From positions 4,408,501-4,472,500 of the forward strand of contig NC_056039.1 of assembly GCF_004379255.2 (NCBI RefSeq): a DNA stretch of 64,000 nt, in the 5' to 3' direction. Both the position numbers and the translations under genes were made by a program. Positions 22,005 through 34,169 of this stretch are shown one piece after another. Numbering within the stretch: the first letter of the stretch is position 1; the number at the start of each line of letters is the position of its first letter. Origin of the DNA: Salvia splendens (lineage: Eukaryota; Streptophyta; Magnoliopsida; Lamiales; Lamiaceae). The notes beneath the pieces were generated by a model. It ran no database searches and was not told the origin of the DNA. It was given only the letters and a program-made list of their open reading frames with translations.

Positions 22005-23200
22005 TCCCCTAAAATTACTTTAGCTTCTGTATAATGTTTTTGGATAAAGTGTTATTAGCATTTATTATTAAATAAATGGACAACTCAAATTATCATCACC
22101 AAGTCGACAGTAGGACAAAAATAAAAGTTTTCAACACATCATTGCAGGTGTGAGCCAGAATGCACATACACGCCATAATGGACATCAGACATGTGTAAAC
22201 AATAGAGATTCATATTGATTTGGACCATCCTGATACCATACATAATAAGTGACCACTCACCTACTTAAAAGGCTTTATAGGAAAAATTACTAGTATTAAG
22301 TATATAAATGAGATAAGATAATCACCAAGTCGATATACGAGAAGAATTGAAGATTTTTAATGTTTATGTCCTTTGTGACATAAAATTACTTCCCCGCGCT
22401 ATATAATTGTTTTATCAAATTGATATTTCAACTTGAAAAAAAGGGTAATTGACTGTTTGCAGAATACATTATTCGATTACAATAATCCATGCGTGAATGA
22501 TGAATCCTGTTATCTAATTATCTCTGCAGCATTATCTAAAAACAAATTATGAGGTATCAATTGTAAAAGAGGACGGAGAAAAACACAAAATCTCAATATA
22601 TTTAACATATGTGCTTACAAATAGTGAAAATGCACCGTTCTTTTTAGTCAATTCATATGAGCTGACTGCTATCGAACAATAGAGCTTACGTCAAGTGATT
22701 TACACTTAAAACCCAAAAATTTTAAAATCAACGAATTTTTGACGACATAAAGTTAGACCGAGACATGTGATGGTGATTCAAATAATTAAAGAAACAAAGT
22801 TAATAGACGTATGATTGATATGATTAAGAGGGTGGCCACTTATTTTCTGTAAAAAGTGATTAACATGTAATTGACCTTAAATTGCGTTAGCTATATTCAA
22901 TAATAAATCATTAATATTATTACTATTATATTCAAAATCAAATGGAACATGAAAAAACGACTAGGATTTTTCATACCACGTGTAAGCAATATTGGATGTT
23001 TCACCACTCAAGCACGCTGACGTGGACGACGAACAGTTTCTCCTTTCCGAGACATACAACGGCCCATTAAAAGCCCAAAACTTCACAACTCTTTCCTCCA
23101 TCGTCGGTTTGTTGGCCGGCGGCAGAAAAAACTCACAATCTCGTTCTCCTCTCTCAAATTTTCTGCGGCAATCGCTTGTTTATGTAAAAATAAGTGAGAG
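22005..23200. other. Intergenic region upstream of the coiled-coil gene
   Basis: AT-rich, with no gene-like open frame. The last 200 bp before 23201 rise in G+C and probably hold the promoter and 5' leader of the next gene. An open frame from 22992 crosses exon 1 in another frame and is most likely leader sequence. Confidence 0.45.
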
Positions 23201-26200
23201 ATGGAGGCTCGTCATGCATCTCTCGGTCGAAGAACGGTATCGATATGATTATTCATATTCGTGATCTGATTTTGTAATATTTTCGATTAATCCGATCATC
23301 GTATGCAAATTTTTGTGATTTCTGCAGCTGGAAGATATTCGACAGAAGCGTGCAGCAGAGAGAATGAGCAAGACCTCATCCGGACCGGATCTCGCCAAAA
23401 TCCCTACCGGTAATGTCTCTTTTTTCTACATTTTTGGTATTCTTTTTGTTAAATCTCCCTCTTTATTTTTTTGTTGCATTTAGACGCTACTGGTATCAAG
23501 AAATCGGAAAGTGCGAATCGACTTACGGAGGTACCAATTTTTTGCTAGCTTTGGAAGGAAAACGGATGAATTTTTGGTTTATAGGTTGTTTTTGGCTACG
23601 ATCTGAAAATATCTCCTGTCGATTTCGGTTATACAATGCAGAATGATATCAGTGGTTTATTATCTCAATTGAAAAACATGCAACAGAGGAATACAGAGCT
23701 GGAGGAAGCGAACAAGGAATTCACCTCATTGGTATCTTAATACGCAACCGTTATATCGTTAATGGATGATAAAGTGTATGATTAGGTGTGTGTTTATGAT
23801 TAATTTCTTTTTATTTTTACATTAATCAGCTTCAGAAGAAAGAAGTGGAGAATGATATGATGCAGAAGAACCTAAATGATCTGGTATGATGCCTTGGTTT
23901 GATGAAAATTTATGGCTTGCTCGATATGTTTAAACTTTTTTGCAATATTTTTGAGAGAGAAAAAAGATTGGCCAGTCAAGAAGCTTTGGCTGACTTTAAT
24001 GATCCCAAGCTTTTAATTTTTGTATTTGTCTGCGCTTCTTCTAAGACCTTTTAGTGTAAATTGATCTTGGGATAGATTACTTATGATAACTATATAGATA
24101 TGTCCTATTATGACATCCCAAGTATAGATTTGAAGGCCAATGGACGTCTGAGTGAACAACTGCTTCTTCTGCTTTTCCATTTGCAGGAGCAGAACACAGT
24201 GCCTTTACTGAGAAAAGCTCTCAAGGACGTTGCAATGGAAAAGGATGCTGCAGTTGTTGCACGGGTAATAAATTACACTACTAGTCTATTTGGTTACACC
24301 AGATTCTTGATGCTCTTCGCCACCCTTATAAATCATTATACTGTTATAGGAGGATCTTTCTACTCAGCTTCGCACCCTGAAAAGGCGCATTAAAGAAGCT
24401 GAAGAAGAACAATATAGAGTAAGTCAGGGCAGGTCCTAGTGAATGATTTAACAAAGTTTAGCTCACCTGCATCTCATCGTTTCATATGCTTATGCTTTTG
24501 ATCCTCTTGCGTTAGGCGGAAGAGGATGCTGCTTCATTACGAGCCGAATTGAATGTGTTGCAACAGCAAGCAATGCACAATCCATCAGGTGGCAACAATG
24601 CAACTGGATATTCAATTGATCAGATGCAAGCGATGGAAAGAGAATTGTCTAGTTTGAGGTCTAAGCTTGAGGTCAGATTTTGATGTGACTTCTTTTGCAT
24701 GTCTGATAGAGATTATATTGAGCTGAATATCATATTCCATCTGTTTTTGGAAATTTAAGCAAGAAGCGGTACTTAGACAACAAGAGCATCAAGTCTTAGT
24801 AGAGGAGCAAGCCCGTGCATCTGCTCTCATTGTTCAGAAGCAAGAGTTGGAAGAAAAGCTTGCCTCTGCCACTAAAAGGATTTCAGGTATCACCATTGGC
24901 CACTTCATTTGTACTCGTCCTTTCTCGAAATATGATCAACAAGAAATTATTATGTTCGCAATGCTTTTCTTGTTGGTCCTAGCTCCCTCACATTAGGAAT
25001 TATTTAGCCATAATAGGAAACCTAGATGAATGAACTGTTTACCTGAGGTGGAAGGCTTTGGGAATCTCTTTGTTATTCTGTTGGTGTAGAACTATTGTCA
25101 CTGTTTGAGACATTCCCGCGTTTTAGTATCTGACAACTTTTTCACATTCTCCATCTGGACCCTATGGTCACTCATATATACTCCGTATTACTCTGGCTAG
25201 TTAGTGAAATCATACTGTTGTATAATACTATAAACTCTTCATAGAGGTGAGCTTTTAGCAATGCAATTGCATTGCAGATGCTTTTAGCAATGCAATTTTG
25301 CCATTTGACTATTATTCTTGACATCTTTCTTTCTATTTGCCATCATTTTCTTTTTAATCTGCCTGTCTTAATGCAGAAAATGGAACAGAACAGGATCACC
25401 AAAGGACATTCACACTGGTATGAATTTTTTGATTGACCCTGGTTAGTTTTGGAAAAAACATGCTTCCAACAAACTGTATGACAAATTAGATGTGCATGAT
25501 TGCAGGAAGACAAGGGGAGACTTGAGAAGCAACTGCATGATATGGCAGTAGCTGTTGAGAAACTGGAATCTAGCAGGCAAAAACTTCTAATGGAGGTAAA
25601 TGATTTTTGTCAGCCCATTTAGCATCAAGAATACAACTTATTATACATCAGTTTTTGTGTACAGATTGACTCCCAATCTTCAGAAATAGAAAGATTATTT
25701 GAAGAAAATTCCAGTCTCTCATCTGATTATCAAGAATCACTGGAACGTGTAGCAACCTGGGAAAATCAGGTGCCTCTTATTTTATCAGCTCATGTTTTAC
25801 CTATATGGCTATATCCTTGTACTTCATTCACTGGTTAGCCGGATGACTGACTGCATTTTAGTTTATCCTACTTTTACTGCAATGTGTTATACACATTCCT
25901 TCTTGAAAAGCATTCTCTATCTCACTTTCCTTGGTATTTGTATAGGTCAAAGCTCATATACAACAAAATGAGGAACTTCGAAAAACAGTGGACAAGTTGC
26001 GGATGGAGCAAGCCAGTTTACCAGGTCTGAATGATAAAGCTTTCCAATCACTTTCTAGCTCCAGCAGAGGTGATAATGCGATTGAATCTCAATATGGGGC
26101 TGAATATATTTCCCTAAAGGTTTGTCAGTGAATCAATTCTTTTGGTATTTATCTTGTTGATAAGATCTCGGTTTTCATGAAGAGAGGGTTTCATTCACAC

Positions 26201-26633
26201 TTAACTGAACTATGACTATGCAAAGTTTTCATTGTTAGAGGCAGAGCTTGAGTATCTGTAACTAATTATCAGTGCTCTTGTTATACCCTTTACTTCCTTG
26301 GATTACGTCTGCTTTTGGGGTAACTTGTTATTTTAACTCGCTATAGGGACATCTAGCTAAAGAGCAAAGCAGAGCAGAGGCTCTATCTGCAGACGTATTG
26401 CAGCTCTCGACACGCCTCCAGCAAGCAACAGAATCGTACAACGGTCTCTTGCGCCTGTACGTATTATCCTCTACTACTTCTATCTCCTTTTGCATGTGTT
26501 TGCACTTTCGCTTCTTTTTTTCTAAACGTGTTATGTTTGGCTGTTATGTATTTTCAGCTACAAACCTGTGTTGCGGAATATTGAGAATGGTCTTGTGAAG
26601 ATGAAGCAAGATGGGTCGGTTACTGTACAGTAA
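23201..26633 (+). CDS. Plant long coiled-coil protein (golgin/SMC-like)
   Basis: Fifteen exons join in frame to 444 aa: 23201-23236, 23328-23409, 23484-23530, 23642-23731, 23830-23883, 24187-24264, 24350-24418, 24516-24671, 24760-24886, 25377-25417, 25506-25595, 25665-25769, 25946-26119, 26347-26456, 26558-26633. The N-terminus [19 protein letters not shown] is followed by a basic, Ser-rich segment. From about residue 60 nearly the whole chain is heptad-rich coiled coil (for example [20 protein letters not shown], and [19 protein letters not shown]). It ends [13 protein letters not shown]. No membrane segment or enzyme motif is seen. The family is conserved in plants and annotated only as coiled coil. 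A tethering or scaffold role is inference. Confidence 0.85.
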
Positions 26634-27390
26634 CAGCTCAATAGTTTGTGTTTTTTGTATGAATAGAAAACTACATTTGTTGAACGATAGCAATTCTTTT
26701 TATCAAATGTGGATAACAAAATGAGCAGAAATCTGTGTCATTTATGATTATATTTTCCCTATTGTAATTTACTGTATATTCATTTGTATGTATTTCAGTC
26801 ATATATATAAATGACTTTGTATTTTGCGTGTTACAATGCGCGCAAACCTACAGTATTCAAAAATCAAAATCATGCAAGATTTCGACCAGAACTAATAGTG
26901 TATAAAAAAAGGGAAACTAAATATTCGAATCAAATTCATGACAAATATGTTATTGAAATTGATTTTTAGTTTGAGTTATAATAGCTTATAAAATTTGAAA
27001 CTAGACACATGATAGGAAAGTCCTCATATTTACCATACAATTTCCATAGTTTTTTTGTTTGCTATTTTAACCAAATTCATTAAATATATGAATCAAATTC
27101 ATATGATAAATTTGAGTGAAATTGTTTTGTCTTATTTGCACTTTTTCTTAACCGAAGCTTTAATATGTTCATTTATTTTCCGCGCTCATTCATAAAGTAA
27201 CGCAACACATGTATTTATTAACTGCATTATTTTTTCATGTTAAGTTAGCTAGTTACATTTTGTTAAATCATGTTATATGTTACAGCATACTAATAAAGTA
27301 TGTTACAAGTAAAATAATAAAATCAAACTCAACGTAAAAAAGCATAATGAAACTCTTGTTTTGCATTAAAAAAATGCATCTTCTCCTGAG

Positions 27391-27400
27391 TATAAATATG
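27391..27400 (+). promoter_or_regulatory. TATA box of the His/Pro-rich protein gene
   Basis: TATAAATATG lies 41 bp upstream of the ATG at 27432, which implies a very short leader. It supports transcription of the plus-strand frame rather than the open antisense frame. Confidence 0.6.
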
Positions 27401-27431
27401 CTGGTTTTGGCGAACGTGAACCTAAGCCAAA

Positions 27432-28106
27432 ATGAAGTTCCTGATCCTCCTCTCCTTTGTGTTGTTTGCGGTGGTGAGCAGCGGCGCCGCCCGGATAAAT
27501 AATGAAACTCTAGCCTACCTACCAAAGCACAAGAGTATACCTTCTCAACCCTACCGTGTCCCGCCTCCGCCCCATCATGATGGCCACCACAAGCCTGCTC
27601 CCGCGCCACATCACGGCCAACACAAGCCTTCTCCTGCGCAGCATCACGGCCACGACAAGCCTTCTCCTCCGCCTCATCATGATGGCCACCACAAGCCTGC
27701 TCCTGCGCCACATCACGGCCAACACAAGCCTTCTCCTGCTCAGCATCATGGCCACGACAAGCCTTCTCCTCCGCCTCATCATGATGGCCACCACAAGCCT
27801 GCTCCCGCGCATCATCACGCTCACCACAAGCCTGCTCCTGCACCGCATCACGGCCACCACAAGCCTTCTCCGCACCATGGCCATGACAAGCCTTCTCCTC
27901 ATCACGGACACCACAAGCCTTCCCCGCATCATGGCCACCACAAGCCTTCTCCTGCGAAGCATCACGGTCACGACAAGCCTGCTCCTCCGCCTCATCACGG
28001 CCACCACAAGCCATCTCCTCCACCTCATCACAGCCACCACAAGCCATCTCCTCCGTCGCATCACGGCCCCCACAAGTCATCTCCTCCGCCTCATCACGGC
28101 CATTAA
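27432..28106 (+). CDS. Secreted His/Pro/Lys-rich repeat protein
   Basis: 224 aa in a single exon. Residues 1-20 (MKFLILLSFVLFAVVSSGAA) form a clear signal peptide. After a short linker (RINNETLAYLPKHKSIPSQP) the chain is made of 11-14-residue units such as HHGHHKPSPPP and HHGQHKPAPAP. A 39-residue block near the start is duplicated almost exactly. About every third residue is His. Pro-rich SPPP and APAP motifs resemble cell-wall hydroxyproline-rich proteins, and the dense His suggests binding of Zn, Cu or Ni. A secreted, cell-wall or apoplastic metal-binding role is inference. No conserved domain is recognised. Low-complexity repeats of this kind change length quickly, so copy number may vary between accessions. 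Confidence 0.8.
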   Translation: MKFLILLSFVLFAVVSSGAARINNETLAYLPKHKSIPSQPYRVPPPPHHDGHHKPAPAPHHGQHKPSPAQHHGHDKPSPPPHHDGHHKPAPAPHHGQHKPSPAQHHGHDKPSPPPHHDGHHKPAPAHHHAHHKPAPAPHHGHHKPSPHHGHDKPSPHHGHHKPSPHHGHHKPSPAKHHGHDKPAPPPHHGHHKPSPPPHHSHHKPSPPSHHGPHKSSPPPHHGH

Positions 28107-28309
28107 AGGAATTCACCGCCCTCAGACTGACGTCCTCCATCAATATGAGTTAATTTGAGAGAGAAGCAAATAAATCTAAATTTTATCCAGCAGTTAATTA
28201 TATGTAATAGTATATTGTTACAATGAATATACCTTGCTTAAAATGTTTTTCTAGTATACTGCTGCTAATAGCAGCTTTTTTTTCTATACTGAAAATTAAT
28301 AAATACTTA

Positions 28310-29198
28310 GAGCATCCGCAGCGGTAGAAGGACGGCGTCCGTCCGTCCGTGCCAGCGGCGCGGCAGAACGCTGCTCACCGCTGCGCTGCTCTTAGCTAAG
28401 AGCACGTCCGTGCCAGCGAGTAGCTGACGTGGCGGCTCCTGATTGGCCAACGGCAAATCCGTTGGAATATAATTTTTTTAAAAAAATTGGTTTTTAATTA
28501 AAAAATCCCATAAAAAATAAAAAATATATATATTTTCCCACTTCCTAAAAAATTATATCCGTTTTCTCCCCACTTTTAATTTATTTTTCAATTTTTCCCT
28601 AAAAAATACACATTTTCATCTATAAATACCCCCATCCGCCCCCGCTCCCTTTGTGCCACCTCAACCCCCCACCAACTCGTTGTGGGGGGGTTTGGCCCAA
28701 CTCAATTTGGCCGATAGGTCAAATATGACACCCGAGCAACTTCGATCGCATGTGGCAATGATACGGGGTCTCCAAAGAACATTGGGGGTAGAGCCGGATG
28801 AATAGTCTTCTACGGGGGTATTTTAGCCTTTAATTATGTAATTTTTATTTTTTAGGTATTTAATTATGTAATTTTTAATTTTAAGATTTTAATTATGTAA
28901 TTTTTAATTTTTAGGATTTTAATTATATAATTTTTAATTTTTAGAATTTTAATTATGTAATTTTTAATTTTTGTAATTTATAATATTATTCCGGGTATTT
29001 TTAATGCATTTTAATTTTGTGGAAATATTTTTATTTAAATTGAATAATAGAATGGTGGGACCCTTGAGCTTGTCCTTGCGGAAGAGAACGGATGTGGGTG
29101 TTGTGCTCTTGCCTAATAGCATGTAGTAAAAAAGTATAATAAAAGTGGATCCGGACCCACATCCGTGCTCGTTGGCAAGAGCACGGATGAGGATGCTC
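28310..29198 (+). mobile_element. Non-autonomous PIF/Harbinger derivative with retained promoter
   Basis: 889 bp. Left end GAGCATCCGCAGCGG, right end GGATGCTC, flanked by TTA at 28307-28309 and 29199-29201. GC-rich subterminal repeats and GCTCTTAGCTAAGAGCA lie near the left end, then CATCTATAAATACCCC, which looks like a TATA box. A 26-codon frame (28725-28805, starting MTPEQLRSHV) follows and may be the 5' remnant of a lost gene. The rest is an AT-rich tandem repeat. Confidence 0.82.
28831..28983. repeat. AT-rich minisatellite, about 30-bp unit
   Basis: Five units of the form TTTTAATTATGTAATTTTTAA, separated by TTTTTAGG-like spacers, lie in tandem inside the element at 28310-29198. A shorter run of the same unit is in the related element near 19170-19225, so the array is part of the family. 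Confidence 0.7.
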
Positions 29199-29532
29199 TT
29201 ATGTTTTTTAATGTGTTAATGTGAAAAAGAATAAAATAAGATACTACAAATTAAAGTAGATAAGTGGGGAGAATGTTTTTTTAAGAAAAAGTGAAGTAGG
29301 AGAGAAAATAGTATAAGAAAGATTAAAGGTGTTAATTTTTACAATAAATAGAAATGACTCAAAATAAAAATGCAATTCTATTAACAACTGATTGAGCAGT
29401 ACTATCATTGATTGAGCTAATACCAAAATTACCCAATACCACTATCAGTCTATAAGTACTTAAATATTTAGAGACTGAAATTCGAACATGAACTCAATTT
29501 GTTTATTGTTTTCCTTTCATATTTTTTTGGAG

Positions 29533-29905
29533 TGATGCTAAATGGCCATAATGTGGCCGGCCATAAAGAGTTAATTTAGTCTATTTACATGTATAAAAAA
29601 ATTAGAATTATCGATATAAACTTATATGTGTGTGAATGGACTTATGAGTTGATACTTATCTTTGAATTCCATTACGTAAAACACATTAATATCGCGAATT
29701 ACTGTATGCGTTGAGCAACAATCAAGAAATGACAGTAGTAATAAGTTGAGCAAAAACTACGAAAGAACAACACTAACATGTTGAACAACATATAATGAAG
29801 ATGATATAAAAGTAAAACCAAGTAGTATTAAATCAAAAATTTGAAAAAAATCAATTTTTTTATTATTTAATTAATTTATGACTGGCCATAACGTAATCGC
29901 ATAGC
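29533..29905. repeat. Possible degenerate inverted-repeat element
   Basis: AATGTGGCCGGCCATAAAG near 29558 and the reverse complement of TTATGACTGGCCATAACG near 29876 match loosely. The interior is AT-rich and non-coding. It may be an old hAT or MULE fragment. Confidence 0.3.
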
Positions 29906-30413
29906 TTTATTCATTTTTTTAACAGTCAATCAATTGGAGTAGCATTTTGAATAATTAATCGAAACGGAATTAATTTAAGTCGAAACACAGCCATAAGTTT
30001 GAATTGAAAATCTGCTTGACCCAATTTGGTCATTACAGAGAGGCCTCCCCAACCTCAAGATTCAAGAAGGGGAAAATGAAAAGTGGAGGAATCCACTCCA
30101 AAAATCTCATTCCAATACGAGCGCACCGTATTAATGGACTGCGACGATGATTTCTTTGGTCTAATCATCACATTAATCCATTTTCTCGCAGAGGCATAGG
30201 ATATAGTCGCCTTCCCCTCCATCTCCCATTTTTAGCTTTTTCTTCTCCTCCAATATCCAAATCCTCATTTCACCCCTCCCTAAATCGAGATCCCCCCTCA
30301 TTTAATCGCTTCTCGCCATGAAGAGCTGACGAATTTGTCGACCCACTTTTGCTAATTGGGATTCTAGGGTTTGTTTTTGGGGCCGATCCTTTTATCCCTC
30401 TCTAGTGTTTGTT

Positions 30414-32450
30414 ATGGCGTCGAATGGGCAGAGAATAGAGCCTGCCTTGTTGGATGACATAATCAATCGGTTGCTCGAGTTCCGCAATGCGCGGACTGTG
30501 CGTCAGGTGCAGCTCTCGGAGAATGAGATCCGCGCTCTCTGTACGACGTCGCGGGAGATCTTCCTCTCTCAGCCTGTTCTTCTCGAGCTAGAAGCTCCGA
30601 TTAAAATATGCGGTATGAACCTTTTATGAATTGAATTGTTCGTGATTGGGTTGGGTCCTTTTATGAAATAATTGATGATGGATGAATCTAGGGTCAAAGT
30701 TTGGGCCTTTTTCTAAATGAGGATATGGTCTATGAGTTATGATTTTTATTTTTGCAAACTTTTTTTTTTGCTATGTTCGTTTAATGCGCGGTCGAATTGC
30801 ATGGGATTCGATTCCTCTGTTTCGTGCTGATTTTTGGATGTAAAAATAGTATGTATAATTGCTTAGCTGGATTCCTTGCAATCACTTACATAAAGAGGAA
30901 TTTGGTTTGTAAGAAGTGCGTTTCCATCTTATTTCAACCTTATATGAGCACTAATATTTCAGAATGTACTGAGTGCATTTTCTTCTTTTTTTTTGAATTT
31001 TTAGTGTGTGCTGTATCGAATTTCATGAGCTGAGAGAACTATATGGCCTTGAGCCAACATGCGTTACGTATTTCAGCAATGTTGCATTTGATAAAATAGA
31101 ATCACTAGATGCTGGTTATGAGTTGGATGTTGTACTTCTGCTCTAGCAACACTGATGGTGAATACCTGATTTTATGAGTTTAGTTATATAACATTCGAAG
31201 GTGGTGGAGGCATAAAATTTAAGTTTTGCACCTTGAAGTTTATCTTCCTGGAATCATGCTAGCATTAGTTATTGAGAAGCTAGTTTCTTTATTCATTGTC
31301 AATTTGCTGTGTTGTCACTGGATATTAAGAAGCTAAGAATTTGGGACTTGTCACAGTATCATTTATTGTTTCTTGGTATAAGACAAATCAGTAGTAGATA
31401 GCTGCTTTGAAAAAAATTTCAGTGCTCCTGTTATTTTCAAGTTAGCCTCCATCATACTTTGGAGAAATATCACTTAGTTCATAAGACGGAGCTAATGTTT
31501 TTCTAGGTGAAAAATAAGGTAATTTAGTTGCCTGGTTTTCTACCCCTTATTATTAAAATTGATTAAAAGTTAGTGTCTTTGTGTGTGTAATTCTGTGTAT
31601 GTGTTAATATCTTGTATTTTTTGGATTACAGGTGACATTCATGGGCAATATGGGGATCTTCTTAGGTTATTTGAATATGGGGGATTTCCGCCAGAGGCTA
31701 ATTATCTGTTTTTAGGGGATTATGTGGACCGTGGCAAACATAGTTTAGAAACTATATGCCTTCTTCTTGCCTACAAAATCAAATACCCTGAGAATTTCTT
31801 TCTCTTAAGAGGAAATCACGAATGTGCTTCCATCAATAGGATATATGGATTCTATGATGAATGTAAACGTCGATTCAATGTTAGACTCTGGAAAGTTTTT
31901 ACTGATTGTTTCAACTGCCTTCCTGTGGCAGCTCTTATAGATGATAAAATACTCTGTATGCATGGTGGGATTTCTCCTGACCTGACAGACTTGAATCAAA
32001 TAAGAAATTTACCACGTCCATCTGATGTCCCGGATTCTGGTCTGCTTTGTGATTTACTTTGGTCGGATCCCAGTAGAGAAATGAAAGGTTGGGGAATGAA
32101 TGATAGGGGAGTCTCATACACATTTGGTGCAGATAAGGTGGCTGAATTTTTGATGCAGCGTGATATGGACCTTGTTTGTCGTGCTCACCAGGCATTACTT
32201 CTTCCATTTCTTGTTGATTATTTCCCTTAATACTCTTTAATGTTATTTCTGCCATCTAACTGGAGGCTTTTTTGAGTAGGTTGTTGAAGATGGATATGAA
32301 TTTTTCGCCGATAGACAGCTAGTAACAATATTTTCTGCTCCCAACTATTGTGGTGAATTCGATAATGCTGGAGCCATGATGAGTGTTGATGAGAGTTTGA
32401 TGTGCTCTTTTCAGATTCTGAAACCATCTGATAGAAAGCGGTTCTTGTAG
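30414..32450 (+). CDS. Serine/threonine protein phosphatase PP1 catalytic subunit (TOPP family)
   Basis: Three exons (30414-30612, 31632-32191, 32280-32450) give 309 aa. The PPP-family metal and phosphate motifs are present: GDIHGQ at 67-72, GDYVDRG at 95-101, GNHE at 127-130, and HGGISP, RAHQ and SAPNYCGEF further on. The length and [12 protein letters not shown] fix it as PP1 rather than PP2A. It removes phosphate from Ser/Thr; substrates are chosen by regulatory subunits. I chose ATG 30414 (MASNGQ) over 30405 because only three extra codons separate them and PP1 starts with a short variable tail. Intron 2 begins GC instead of GT (CAG|GCATTA) and ends TAG. If it were kept, the protein would stop after RAHQ plus 12 residues. 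Confidence 0.93.
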
Positions 32451-34169
32451 AAGCTAGTACGATAACACCTCTCATTTCTCCTTAACTGCCCAGGTTTGTG
32501 GTAATTTTGTTTGCTATTTTCTCTTTTACTTCTGTATGGAAATTGTGTTGTGTTGACAAGATGGGAGTCCCCCCATTGATAATTAAGATATCAGTCTAAA
32601 ATCCTTTTAAAATCTGTTCTGCACCTGCATAATATGGCAATGGCAGCCTCATCTTTATTCTTTTATTTCCTTCTTTTTTATCGTGTCTTTTGTACTGCAG
32701 CATCAACCGGATAGACTGACCGTGTATGGTAATGTGGTTTACAAAAAGAAATTTATGTATGAACTGGGTATTTACTGTATGTTTCAGAGGCACTTAGTTA
32801 CTTCTGATTATATTGATCTTAAGGTTCGTCTTCGACTTTTCTCCCTCGAATCGTACATCATATACTCTTTTACCTTCTACAGATGTGTCACTCAGAAGAA
32901 ATCGGCTTCCTAATCTGTGTAGAATGTAGAGACGGGAGTGTTCCAGTGCCATTCAAGGCGAATTATTTGATCTTGTTCGTCACTGTCCTGGGATTCTCCA
33001 GAAAGGCTTATTTCGTAAGCTATGTATTTTTAATTTTCATCACCTTTTCCTTTAATTTTCTCTATACTTCTTTATGATTCGACTGTGTAAATACACTACA
33101 CATCTATATATCGCAATTACAATTGTAGGTTGTTGCTGATTTTAATCCAATTTCTCACATTTTTAGTCAATTCCGTGATTTTTCAGTCATTAAACTATAT
33201 CTAGTCGCTTTAACTTCAATACGTTTCTCTATTTTGAGTGTGTCACTCAATACTTAGATACAGTATATTAACTTAATGTAATTCTAAAAAACAACGTTTA
33301 TATTTTACAAAACAGTACCTTTGTAATTGAAAACTATTTTAGAGATATTTACGAATTTGTTAAATACAGTGCTAATCTGAGAAAACGTACGTGTGCATAT
33401 GGCTCAAAGTAATAATTAATGCACAATAGTACATTTATAATCCAAACACCATCCTTTTAGGGATGTTGTACTACGACTTATGGCGACCATTAACGTTAGC
33501 TGATCATATTTTTATCCTTATCACGAAACTGATTAAATAAGAATCAAACAAGTTAATTAGCTCAAATTTTATAAATTATTTTTATTCTATCTGTATTCTA
33601 GACTAATACTCAATGATAAACGTCCTAATAACGGTGGTCTACTAAAGATATTGCATTAGTAATGTAAAAAGATAAATTTTATACTCCTATATTTATACTA
33701 CTATTTTATAAGTTTCACAATCAAGTGGGGTTTGAAATCTAGATATTTTTACGAACTTAACAATAGGTCATAAAAATGACTCTTAAACTTTTACTATAAA
33801 TCGATGAGATGGATATCCTCCTCCTTGTATGGTCAATTCAATTGATCCAATCCACTAATTAAAACATCTTCAAGTACTAATACTTAAAAAAACAAAATAA
33901 TTGGGTCAGTTGATTAGTTGTTCATGGCTGAACCGAGGTTGTTATTAAGGCCGAATCTAAACTGTGCATCAGCGGTTAATTTGGCTAAAATGGAGGAGAG
34001 AGTAATCAAAACTTTACAAAACATAATTGCCGAACAAACAAACCCATTTCATTTATATTGGTTTCATTTAGTAATGTACCAAATCCAAATGAGATTGTAG
34101 TTATATATAATCCAAATCCAAATCCAAATCCAAATGAGATTTATGCATTATACAACGTGACGCCGTTCA
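32451..34169. other. Intergenic region after PP1
   Basis: The first 600 bp probably include PP1 3' UTR. The rest is AT-rich. No gene or clear repeat is recognised apart from a short CCAAAT-type run (AATCCAAATCCAAATCC) at 34108-34135, just left of the Harbinger element. Confidence 0.45.

Noticed and set aside
22992..23264. 90-codon plus frame before the coiled-coil gene
   Set aside because: It crosses exon 1 in another frame and the donor. Most likely leader sequence; no family match.
27280..28143. 287-codon minus-strand frame opposite the His/Pro-rich gene
   Set aside because: The plus frame has a signal peptide and a TATA box 41 bp upstream. The minus frame is a by-product of repeat phase with no start context or recognisable domain. 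Kept only as a low-interest finding.
33918..34100. 60-codon plus frame before copy C
   Set aside because: No homology or splice context; base composition as in flanks.
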